Shown here piece by piece: positions 1 to 8,600 of a stretch of DNA of 11,656 nucleotides. The notes below the pieces were generated by a model. That model saw nothing but the letters and a program-made list of their open reading frames with translations. It ran no database searches and was not told the DNA's origin. The first letter of the stretch is position 1. Every line of letters starts with the position of its first letter. Made by a program: the position numbers and the translations under genes. This DNA is from an uncultured Rhodocyclaceae bacterium (lineage in GTDB: Bacteria; Pseudomonadota; Gammaproteobacteria; Burkholderiales; Rhodocyclaceae). Location: NCBI GenBank assembly GCA_903950295.1, contig CAJBAP010000431.1:1-11656 (forward strand). Direction: 5' to 3'.

Positions 1-2649
1 GCGGCATTCACTGCCGCAGCAACTACCGCTCCCGCTGCGCCTGTAGCGACTGCAGTGGATCTCGAAGCCTTGATGATGAGCATCGTCGCCGAGAAAACCG
101 GCTACCCGCAGGACATGCTTGGCGTGCATATGGAGCTGGAGGCCGACCTCGGTATCGACAGCATCAAGCGTGTCGAGATTCTCTCTGCCATGCGCGAGCG
201 TGCACCGAACTTGCCGGAAGTGAAGCCGGCCGAACTGGCGACACTGCGCACCCTCGGCCAGATTATTGAGCACATGCGTGCCGCCGGATCACCGACTACC
301 GCGGCCACGGCGGCGACAGCAAGTGTGGCAACATCAACTCCGCAGGCCAGCGTCGAGCGTTTTGCCGTGCGTGAAGTAACCGCCAATTCGGTCGGCATGG
401 CGCTTTCCGGCATCCTAGGCGCACAGCGCCTGGTGGTGACCGACGAGGGCACCGGTGTGGCGGCCGCGCTGGTGGCCAATCTGGCAAAGCACGGCGTCAA
501 TGCAAGTGTCGTTGCAACGGTTCCTGCCGACGCCGATGCCGTGATTTTTCTCGGCGGCCTGCGTGCGGTAAAGACTGTCGATGACGCCGTCGCGGTTAAC
601 CGCGAAGCCTTCCACGCAAGCCGTGCAGTGGCGGCACGCATGAGCGCCGAAGGCGGCGCCTTCATCACCGTGCAGGACACCGGGGGCGATTTTGGCCTGT
701 CCGGACGTGATGAAATTCGCGCCTACCTCGGCGGCGTCAGCGCGCTGGCGCGCACGGCCGCTCTGGAATGGCCGCTGGCGTCGGTAAAGGCCATCGACCT
801 GGAGCGCGGCAGCGGTAAGCAGGCGCGCGATGCCAACGTGCTGGCCGCGGCCATCGTCGCCGAACTACTGTATGGTGGCACTACACTGGAAGTTGGGTTG
901 CATGCCGACGGCCGTCGTACCACCCTGACTTCGGTGCCAACTCCGTCGCCGAGCGTCGGGGCGGAAAACATCAACAGCAGTTCGGTGGTGGTCGCGTCCG
1001 GCGGCGGACGGGGTGTGACAGCCGCGGCCCTGATCGCGCTGGCAAAAGCAAAGCAGCCGCGCATCGTGCTGCTCGGTCGCACCGCGCTGAACGAAGAACC
1101 CGAAGCCTTGCGCAGCATTGGCGACGAAGCCGGTCTCAAGCGGGCACTGATGCTGGAAGCGCAGGCCGCGGGGCGTAAACCAACGCCGGCCGAACTGAAC
1201 ACTCAGATGGCGACGCTGCTGGCACTACGCGAAATCCGCGCCACGCTGACGGCACTCAAAGCTGCCGGCTCCGAGGCACGCTACCTTGCGTTGGATGTGT
1301 CTGACGCAGCTGCGCTAAGCGCAGCGCTACAGGCGGTGCGCAAGGAATGGGGCCCGATCACGGCCGTGGTTCATGGTGCCGGCGTGCTCGCCGACAAGCG
1401 TATCGAGGAGAAGACCGACGCCCAGTTCGATCGCGTCTTCGACACCAAGGTCAGCGGCCTGCGCGCATTACTCGAAGCGACCGCGAAAGATCCTCTCACC
1501 GCGCTCTGCGTATTTTCATCCGTCGCAGCGCGTACCGGCAATCTGGGCCAATGCGATTACGCCATGGCCAACGAGGTGCTCAATCTGGTCGCCTGCGCTG
1601 AACGCGCGCGCCGGGGTGCGTCCTGCGTGGTTCGCGCCATCGGCTGGGGCCCATGGGAAGGCGGTATGGTGACACCTAGCCTGAAGAGCCACTTCCATCA
1701 AATGGGCGTGGCGCTGATTCCCCTGGACGTCGGCGCGCAGCGTTTCGTTGACGAGATGACGTGCAACAGTGAAGACATCACGGTAGTTGTTGGCGGTGCC
1801 CAAGGCGATGGCGCACTGGGTGCCAGCGTGACGCCGCAGGCCACGGTGGAAGTACACGTCGACCGGCACTCACACCCCTACATGGCCGATCACTGCATCG
1901 CCGGCGTGCCGGTGGTGCCGATGGTGCTGGCGGTAGAGTGGTTCCTGCGTGCCGCGCGCGCCTGTCGCCCCGACCTTGTGCTGGCAGTGGTAAAGCAGGT
2001 CAAGGTGCTGCGTGGCATCAAGCTGGAGGGTTTTGCTGCGGCGGGTGATCGATTCGTCGTCAGCGCCCGCCTGGTCTCCAATGGCTCGGGCGCCGAGATC
2101 GGTGTCGAGCTGCGTGGCAAGAACAAGGTACTGCACTACAGTGCCACGGTAGGTATGACCGAAGTGGCCGTTGCGCCGCCGGCCGCCGAAGCGGCGCCGA
2201 AACTCGATGCATGGACGCAGGCTGCCGTATATGACGGCCATGTGCTGTTCCACGGCCCCAGCTTCCAGGTCATCGACTCCGTGCAGGGCATCTCGCGTGC
2301 CGGCATCATCGGCACCCTTTCTGGCACACAGAAATCTGCTTGGCCGGCCGAATCCTGGCGCAGCGATGCCGCCGCAATGGACGGCGGTTTGCAACTCGCG
2401 CTGCTCTGGTCGCAGCATGTGCTCGGCGGCGCGGTGTTGCCGATGGCCATGGGCGAATATCGCAGCTACCGCGATGGCCTGAGCGACGGCCCGTTGCAGG
2501 GCGTGGTCTACGGTCGCAAGGTTCAGGATGCGCGTACCGTGTGCGACATCGCCTTCTCCGATGCCAGCGGCCGGATGGTCGCTGAACTTATTGGCGTCGA
2601 AACGGTGCTGCGTCCCGGCGAGACAAACACCGCCTCGGCACAGCCATGA
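1..2649 (+). CDS. pfaA: PfaA/Pfa2-like PUFA synthase subunit, C-terminal part (ACP-KR-DH), 5' partial
   Basis: This is the last 882 residues of a multidomain synthase; residues are counted from the first codon of the window. The frame is open from base 1, so the true start is upstream. The GTG at 55 lies at the linker/ACP border and is not a start. Order: Ala/Pro/Thr-rich linker (1-18), ACP (about 20-94, phosphopantetheine Ser54), structural plus catalytic ketoreductase (about 118-609), PKS-type dehydratase (about 616-870), TGA stop. Known PfaA/Pfa2 proteins begin with KS and malonyltransferase domains followed by tandem ACPs, so those parts are expected off-window. All catalytic residues I looked for in the visible domains are present. 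The protein would carry the growing chain on its ACP, reduce the 3-keto group with NADPH and dehydrate the product, in the cytosol. The stop overlaps the next gene's ATG by four bases. The domain assignment is very secure; the symbol pfaA is by family resemblance. Confidence 0.93.
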   Translation, partial: AAFTAAATTAPAAPVATAVDLEALMMSIVAEKTGYPQDMLGVHMELEADLGIDSIKRVEILSAMRERAPNLPEVKPAELATLRTLGQIIEHMRAAGSPTTAATAATASVATSTPQASVERFAVREVTANSVGMALSGILGAQRLVVTDEGTGVAAALVANLAKHGVNASVVATVPADADAVIFLGGLRAVKTVDDAVAVNREAFHASRAVAARMSAEGGAFITVQDTGGDFGLSGRDEIRAYLGGVSALARTAALEWPLASVKAIDLERGSGKQARDANVLAAAIVAELLYGGTTLEVGLHADGRRTTLTSVPTPSPSVGAENINSSSVVVASGGGRGVTAAALIALAKAKQPRIVLLGRTALNEEPEALRSIGDEAGLKRALMLEAQAAGRKPTPAELNTQMATLLALREIRATLTALKAAGSEARYLALDVSDAAALSAALQAVRKEWGPITAVVHGAGVLADKRIEEKTDAQFDRVFDTKVSGLRALLEATAKDPLTALCVFSSVAARTGNLGQCDYAMANEVLNLVACAERARRGASCVVRAIGWGPWEGGMVTPSLKSHFHQMGVALIPLDVGAQRFVDEMTCNSEDITVVVGGAQGDGALGASVTPQATVEVHVDRHSHPYMADHCIAGVPVVPMVLAVEWFLRAARACRPDLVLAVVKQVKVLRGIKLEGFAAAGDRFVVSARLVSNGSGAEIGVELRGKNKVLHYSATVGMTEVAVAPPAAEAAPKLDAWTQAAVYDGHVLFHGPSFQVIDSVQGISRAGIIGTLSGTQKSAWPAESWRSDAAAMDGGLQLALLWSQHVLGGAVLPMAMGEYRSYRDGLSDGPLQGVVYGRKVQDARTVCDIAFSDASGRMVAELIGVETVLRPGETNTASAQP
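55..282 (+). other. Acyl carrier protein domain within the PfaA-like protein
   Basis: The motif LGIDSIKRVEIL (codons 148-183) is the 4'-phosphopantetheine attachment site of PUFA-synthase ACPs; the Ser codon is 160-162. The helix I segment around AEKTGYPQDML and the Ser-containing helix II region match this ACP family closely. The 18 residues before it are almost only Ala, Thr, Pro and Val, which is typical of the linkers between repeated ACPs in these synthases, so this is probably the last of several. Confidence 0.95.
352..1828 (+). other. Ketoreductase domain (structural half plus catalytic SDR half)
   Basis: The first part (about 352-950) is the truncated-Rossmann structural half, recognisable by the PfaA-typical stretch VQDTGGDFGLSG near 670-705 and LARTAALEWP near 742-777. 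The catalytic half starts with the NADPH-binding loop SGGGRGVT (997-1020). It has Lys at 1447-1449 (DTKVSGL), the catalytic Ser at 1519-1521 (FSSVAAR) and the YAMAN Tyr/Asn at 1558-1560 and 1570-1572. A helical insertion around 1120-1260 is normal for PfaA KRs. It reduces 3-ketoacyl-ACP to 3-hydroxyacyl-ACP. The LAD that replaces the LDD triplet near 1387-1395 keeps one Asp, which would fit 3R products; this stereochemical call is only an inference. Confidence 0.92.
1846..2610 (+). other. PKS-type dehydratase domain (PS-DH) of the PfaA-like protein
   Basis: A double-hotdog polyketide-type dehydratase. The first hotdog carries a perfect HxxxGxxxxP motif (HCIAGVPVVP, 1891-1920) with catalytic His at 1891-1893. 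The HGPSFQ element (2251-2268) starts the second hotdog, which has the DxxxQ acid motif (DGGLQ, Asp at 2380-2382, Gln at 2392-2394). All expected catalytic residues are present, so it should remove water from 3-hydroxyacyl-ACP. A C-terminal PS-DH in this position is usual for PfaA-type proteins. Confidence 0.9.
2646..2649 (+). promoter_or_regulatory. ATGA stop/start overlap: translational coupling of pfaA-like and pfaC-like genes
   Basis: The ATG of the second gene (2646-2648) overlaps the TGA of the first (2647-2649). No clear Shine-Dalgarno sequence is visible in the 20 bases before the ATG, so re-initiation by terminating ribosomes is the likely mode. The first residues after this ATG lead directly into the KS N-terminus (FEPIAIVG), which supports this start. 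Confidence 0.8.
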
Positions 2650-5600
2650 AGCACCGCCCGCCGCGTTTCGAGCCGATTGCGATTGTCGGCCAGTCCTGCA
2701 CGCTCCCCGGGGCACTCTCCCCCGAGGCGCTGTGGGCCAATGTGCTGGCAGGCCGCAGCAGCATTACCAGCGTTCCGACGGACCGCTGGGGCCTGCCGCA
2801 TGCCAGCGTGATGTGCCCTGCAGCGGGCAACATCGCGCAGTCGGCGGACCGTACCTGGTCGGATGTCGGCGGCTATGTCACCGGCTTTGAGTTCGATCCG
2901 ACGGGCACCGCGCTTCCCGCCGAGGAGTTGCAGGCGCTTGATCCGCTTTTCCAGCTTACGGTGCACGGCGTGCGGCAGGCGCTAGGAAGCGCCGGGCTGG
3001 AGGGGGCGTTGAGTACAACCGGTCTTGTGCTCGGCAACCTTTCGTTTCCCTCGGCGGCAATGGCACGCTATGCCGAGAGCGTGTGGCTGGAAAAATCACC
3101 CAGGCCGAATGCGAAAAACCGCTTCAATTCAGGCCTGCCCGCTCTGCTGACCGCACATGCACTGGGCCTCGGCGGCGGCGCGTTTGCACTCGACGCGGCC
3201 TGCGCGTCGTCGCTCTACGCGATCAAGCTGGCCTGCGATCGGCTACATGACCGCAGCGCCGACGTTATGGTTGCCGGCGCCGTCAATCAGGCCGACGACC
3301 TGTTCATCCATGTCGGATTCTGTGCCCTCTCCGCGCTGAGCAAAACCGGCCAGAGCCGGCCGTTTCACCGCTATGCCGATGGACTGGTCCCCGCCGAGGG
3401 CGCCGGCTTTGTGGTGCTGGAGCGGCTGTCCGATGCGCTCAAGGCCGGGCGCAAGGTGCTCGGTGTGATTCGCGGTGTCGGCCTGTCCAACGACGGGCGC
3501 GGACGGGGGCTGCTGGCGCCGTCCGAAGAGGGTCAGGAGCGGGCACTGCGCCTCGCTTATGAACAGGCAGGGCTGCAACCGGCCGATATCAGTCTGATTG
3601 AATGTCATGCGACCGGCACACCGGTGGGCGATGCCACCGAACTGCGCAGCATGTCGCGGGTGTTCGCCGGTTGTTCTGACGTACCGATCGGGTCGCTCAA
3701 GTCGAATCTCGGCCACCTGATCACCGCGGCCGGTGTCGCTGGCCTGATCAAGGTGCTGGCAGCGATGGAGCACGGCAAGAAGCCGCCCACACTAAATATC
3801 GACCAGCCGAATGACGCGCTGGCCGGCACGCCGTTCCGTCTGTTACGCGAAGCTGAAGCGTGGACCGGACCCAAACGCGCCGGCATCAGCGCCTTTGGCT
3901 TCGGCGGCAACAACGCCCACCTGATTGTCGAGTCGATAGAAGAAACCCTTAAAGAGATGAACGGGGCCGCAGCTTCCGCTGTCACCACGCAGGAAACCAC
4001 CGCCGTCATCGCCATTGTCGGCATCGGCGCCCGGGTTGGTCGTGGCGAGGATGCGAACGACTTTGCCCGCGATCTATTCGCCGGCAAAACCTCACTTGAA
4101 GCACGACAGACCGTAGCGGTGGCGCTCGATGGCCTGCGCTTCCCGCCCAATGACCTGCAGCAGTCGCTGGCACAACAGACTATGGTGCTCGAAGCAGCGC
4201 GCGAAGCGGCACTCGGCATTACGCTGCCGCGCGAACGCACCGCCGTACTGGTAGGCATGGGTTGCGATGCAGAGGTATCGCGTTACGGCGCGCGCTGGCG
4301 TCTGGCCGCCGAGAGTGACGATCCGGCCTGGCTGGCGAGCGCCCGCGACGGCATCGTTCCCGTGCTGCAGGCGTCGGGCGTGGTCGGCACGATGCCGAAT
4401 ATCCCGGCCAATCGGATCAACAGCCAGCTCGATCTGGCCGGCCCGGCTTTCACGGTGTCTGCCGAAGAGGAATCGGGCATCACCGCCCTGCATCTGGCTG
4501 CGCGCGCACTGCGGGCCGGTGAGATCGACGCCGCGCTGGTCGGCGCGGTTGATCTGTCACATGAACCGGTACATCGGGCCGCGCTTGCCGCATTGGGTCG
4601 CAGCTCGGCGCCGGGCGATGCTGCCGTGGTGCTGACGCTGAAGCGTCTGACTGATGCCCGCCGCGATGGCGATCCGGTATTCGCCACGCTCGATACATCG
4701 GCAAGTGTCGCCAGCCTGCGTTTAGGTGACGCCAGCGAGGCGCTTGACCTCACGGCGAGCTTTGGCAAAGCGCACGCCGCCAACGGCTTGCTGCATGTCG
4801 CGGCGGCAGCCCTTGCATTGCGTCATGGCGCGCGGCCCCGGCAAGGTGCCGCCGCAACGCCGTGGTTTGGCAAACGGGTCGCCGAGGTCTCGGTCTCGGT
4901 ACTTGAAGCGGCACCCGCCACTGTGCGATTGAACGGCGAAGAATGCGAAGCAAGTGAAGGCATTGCAGCGTGGCTCGCCGAGGCACCGGCCCGGCTCTAC
5001 GTATTTTCCGGTGCCGACAAGGCCGCCGCACTCGCTGCAATGAGTGCCGGACGCGAGTCGTCCGAAGGGCCAGCCCGGATCGTTCTGGTTGCCGCCAATG
5101 AAACTGAATTGAATGCGCGCAGCGAACAAGCACGGCGCTGGATGGATAGCGGCGGGCCGATTCCCGAGGGTGTGGCCTTCCGCGAAGCACCGATCAGCGG
5201 GCAGACGGCCTTCGTCTTTACCGGCGCTGCGGCGGCCTACCCCGGCATGGGGCGCGAGCTTGCGTTGGCCTTGCCGAAACAAGTGGCCGCCGTGGCGGCG
5301 CGATGCTCGGAGATGAAGGCCGCCACCGACTGGATCTACGGTCCCGGTGACGGTCAACCGACGCATCCGCTCGATCAACTTTGGGGCACCTCCTTCGTCT
5401 GCCAGTTGCATGCGGAAGTCACGCGGCATCTGCTGGGCCTAAAGCCCGAGGCCACCATCGGCTATTCGTCGGGCGAATCGAATGCGCTGTTTGCGATGGG
5501 CGCATGGAACGATCTGGGCGAGATGATGAAGGCCAGCCGTACCGGCACCATGTTTACCGACGATCTGGTCGGCGCTTTCGCCGCGCCGCGTCGTGCCTGG

Positions 5601-8600
5601 CAGCGGCAGGGCCTGGCGGGGGCGGCATCCGCTACCTGGGCGAGCTACGTGATTGCCGCGCCGGTAACAGAAGTCAGGTCAGCACTTTCCGCTGAACCGC
5701 TGGCGCATCTGACCATCATCAACACGACCGAGGATTGCGTCATTGGCGGCGAAGCCGGCGCCTGCGAGCGCGTGGTGCAGGCCATCGGCAAGGAACGCAC
5801 ACTGCCGCTGGGCTACGACATGGCGGCGCATTGTCCCGAGGTCGAGGAAGTTCGCGAGGCGTGGTGGCAGCTTCACCATCGCGACGTGGCCGATGTTCCT
5901 AGCGTGCGTTTCTACACCAACGCTACCGGCACATGGTTCAAGGCGACGTCCGAGGCGGCGGCAGATGCAATCACCGGTCAGGCGGTCGATACGCTCGACT
6001 TCACGCGCACTGTGGAGCAGGCCTGGGCCGACGGCGTCCGTGTATTTATCGAGCATGGACCGCGCGGCCTCTGTGGCGGCTGGATCCGCCGCATCCTGGG
6101 TGAGCGCGAACATCTGGTGGTATCGCTCGACATCGCCGGTCGCTCCGGCGTGCGCCAGGTGCTCAACGCCGCGGCGTGGCTGCTGGCGGCCGGCATCAAG
6201 GCCAACTTTGCCGCGCTTGAAGCCGAACTGGTAGGGGCGGCGCCCAAGACGCGTCCGTCCGGCGCAATGCTGACCCTGCCGGCGCACGCCACGGCGCCGA
6301 AGATTCCCGTTCGCCAGAAGGCCGTCGCAATGCCTCTTGCAGTGCCTGCCACTCATACACAGGATGGTAAGCAGATGATGGCGCCCGCTCCGTATCTCGA
6401 ACCCGTGCTGCAAGGCGCGAGCGTTCGCGTTGGCGCAGCGCTGCCAGTGGTACCAGTGGTGCCACCGGTAATGACTATACCCCCGGTGCCACAGCCTGTT
6501 TCCCGTCCGTTACCGGCCCCCTCTCTTCCTGCACCGGCCCTTGCCGTGCGCGTTCCACAGGCTCCGCCAATGAACGACAATCTGTCCCGTTTCGTCGCCC
6601 ATCAGGCGCAGCTTGGTGCCATCCATCAGGCCTACATTGCGCAGCAGGCGGCATTACACGATCGCTTTCTGGCTGTGCAACAGTCTGCCGAAGCCGCTTT
6701 GCGACAAGCATATACCGCAGCTACGCAGGGCATTCCTGTCGCCCTCACCACTATGCCGCCCGCGGCGGCGCCCGTAGCGCCACCCTTCGTTCCATCCGCA
6801 GTGCCGCGTGCCGCTCCGGCCACCTCTGTCACACTGGCCGCCGTAGCGCCTGCCGCCACTCCGGCGCCGCAGCCGGCACCTGTGGTGCTTGAAGTCGCCA
6901 TCCCGACCGCCACGGCTCAAGCGGCGCCACACCCTGGACCGAAGTTCGACCGGGCGCAGCTTGAGATACTCGCCGGCGGCAAGATTTCCTCGGTTTTCGG
7001 CCCGCTGTTCGCCGGCCAGGACGGCTACGCGCGGCAGGTGCGCATGCCGGAGCCGCCGCTGCTGCTGGCGGATCGGGTCACCGGCATCGACGCAGTGCCC
7101 GGCTCGATGGGCAAGGGCACGCTATGGACCGAAACCGACGTGTGTGCCGACAGTTGGTACCTCGACGACGAGGGCCGCATGCCGGCCGGCGTAATGATCG
7201 AGTCCGGGCAGGCCGACCTGCTGCTGATCAGCTGGCTGGGCATCGACGCCCTTAACCAGGGCGAGCGCGTGTATCGCCTGCTCGGCTGCGACCTGACCTG
7301 GCGTGGCGGCTTGCCGGTACCGGGCGATACGCTGTGCTACGACATTCACGTCGATGGTCACGCCACACAGGGTGATGTGCGTCTGTTCTTCTTCCACTAC
7401 GATTGTCAGGTACGTGGCCAGACACGGCTGTCGGTACGCAATGGCCAGGCTGGATTCTTCTCCGATGAGGAGCTGGCCAATTCTGCCGGCGTGCTGTGGG
7501 ATCCGGCAGAAGAAGTTCCTGCCGAAGCCCAGCTCGATGCGCCGGCAGTCAAGTGCACAAAAACAAAGTTTTCATCGGACGAATTGCAGGCCTTTGCTTC
7601 CGGCCGTCCTTACGCCTGCTTTGGTGCCGGCTGGGAGACGACGCAGCCGCATGTGCGCTCGCCGCGCATCACCTCGGAGAAGATGCAATTCCTGCACGAA
7701 GTGACCGAATTCGACCCGCAGGGCGGCCCGTGGGGCCGGGGTTACCTGCGCGCCGAGACACCTGTCACACCGGATGACTGGTTCTTCAAAGGCCATTTCA
7801 AGAATGACCCCTGCATGCCCGGTACGCTGATGTTTGACGGCTGCCTGCAGGCGATGTCAATCTATCTTGCCGCCCTGGGCTTCACCATCGAGCGCGATGC
7901 CTGGCGCTTCGAGCCGGTGCCCGACACCAAATATCCGATGCGCTGCCGTGGTCAGGTGACGCCGGCCAGCAAGCACCTCATTTATGAAGTCTTTGTGTCA
8001 TCGGTGCAGGCCGGCCCGATCCCCACCGTGTTCGCCGACCTGTTATGTACCGTCGATGGACGCAAGGCGTTCCATGCCCGCGGCGTTGGCCTGCAACTGG
8101 TTCCCGACTGGCCGCTGGAGCACTGGCAGCATCTGGGGCCGGCGGCGACGCAACTCACTGGCGAGGCCGTGCCGCTGCGCTCGCTCGCCGGTCTGGTGGA
8201 TTACCGCGAGCCGAAGCCGGCAGCGACGGCGGATGGATTTGCCTTCGATTTCCACTCCTTGCTGGCCTGCGCCTGGGGGCCACCATCGGCAGCCTTCGGC
8301 CCCTTCTACCAGCGTTTCGACGGGACCCGCCGCGCCGCGCGGCTGCCGGGGCCACCCTACCATTTCATGTCGCGCATTACCAAGCTTGACGGTCCGATTG
8401 GCGGCATGCAGCCCGGCACCACGGTCGAAGTCGAGTACGACATACCGGCTGAGCAATGGTATTTCGAGCAAAACGGCAATCCGACCATGCCCTTCTGCGT
8501 CATCATGGAAGCGGCACTGCAGCCCTGCGGCTGGCTGGCGTCTTACGTCGGTAGCGCGCTAACCTCGGATATCGACATGCTGTTCCGCAACCTTGACGGC

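Noticed and set aside
55..57. GTG as a possible start of the first gene
   Set aside because: The frame is open to base 1 and encodes a typical inter-ACP linker; a protein starting with a lone ACP here would not fit the PfaA family.
1870..2715. Long minus-strand open frame (281 codons) opposite the first dehydratase and gene junction
   Set aside because: No recognisable motifs, Arg/Gly/His-rich composition as expected from the antisense of GC-rich code, and it lies opposite well-supported catalytic domains.
6228..6944. Pro/Ala linker considered as a possible frameshift scar or horizontally inserted DNA
   Set aside because: The frame is continuous, composition matches linkers common in megasynthases, and there are no flanking repeats or mobile-element features.
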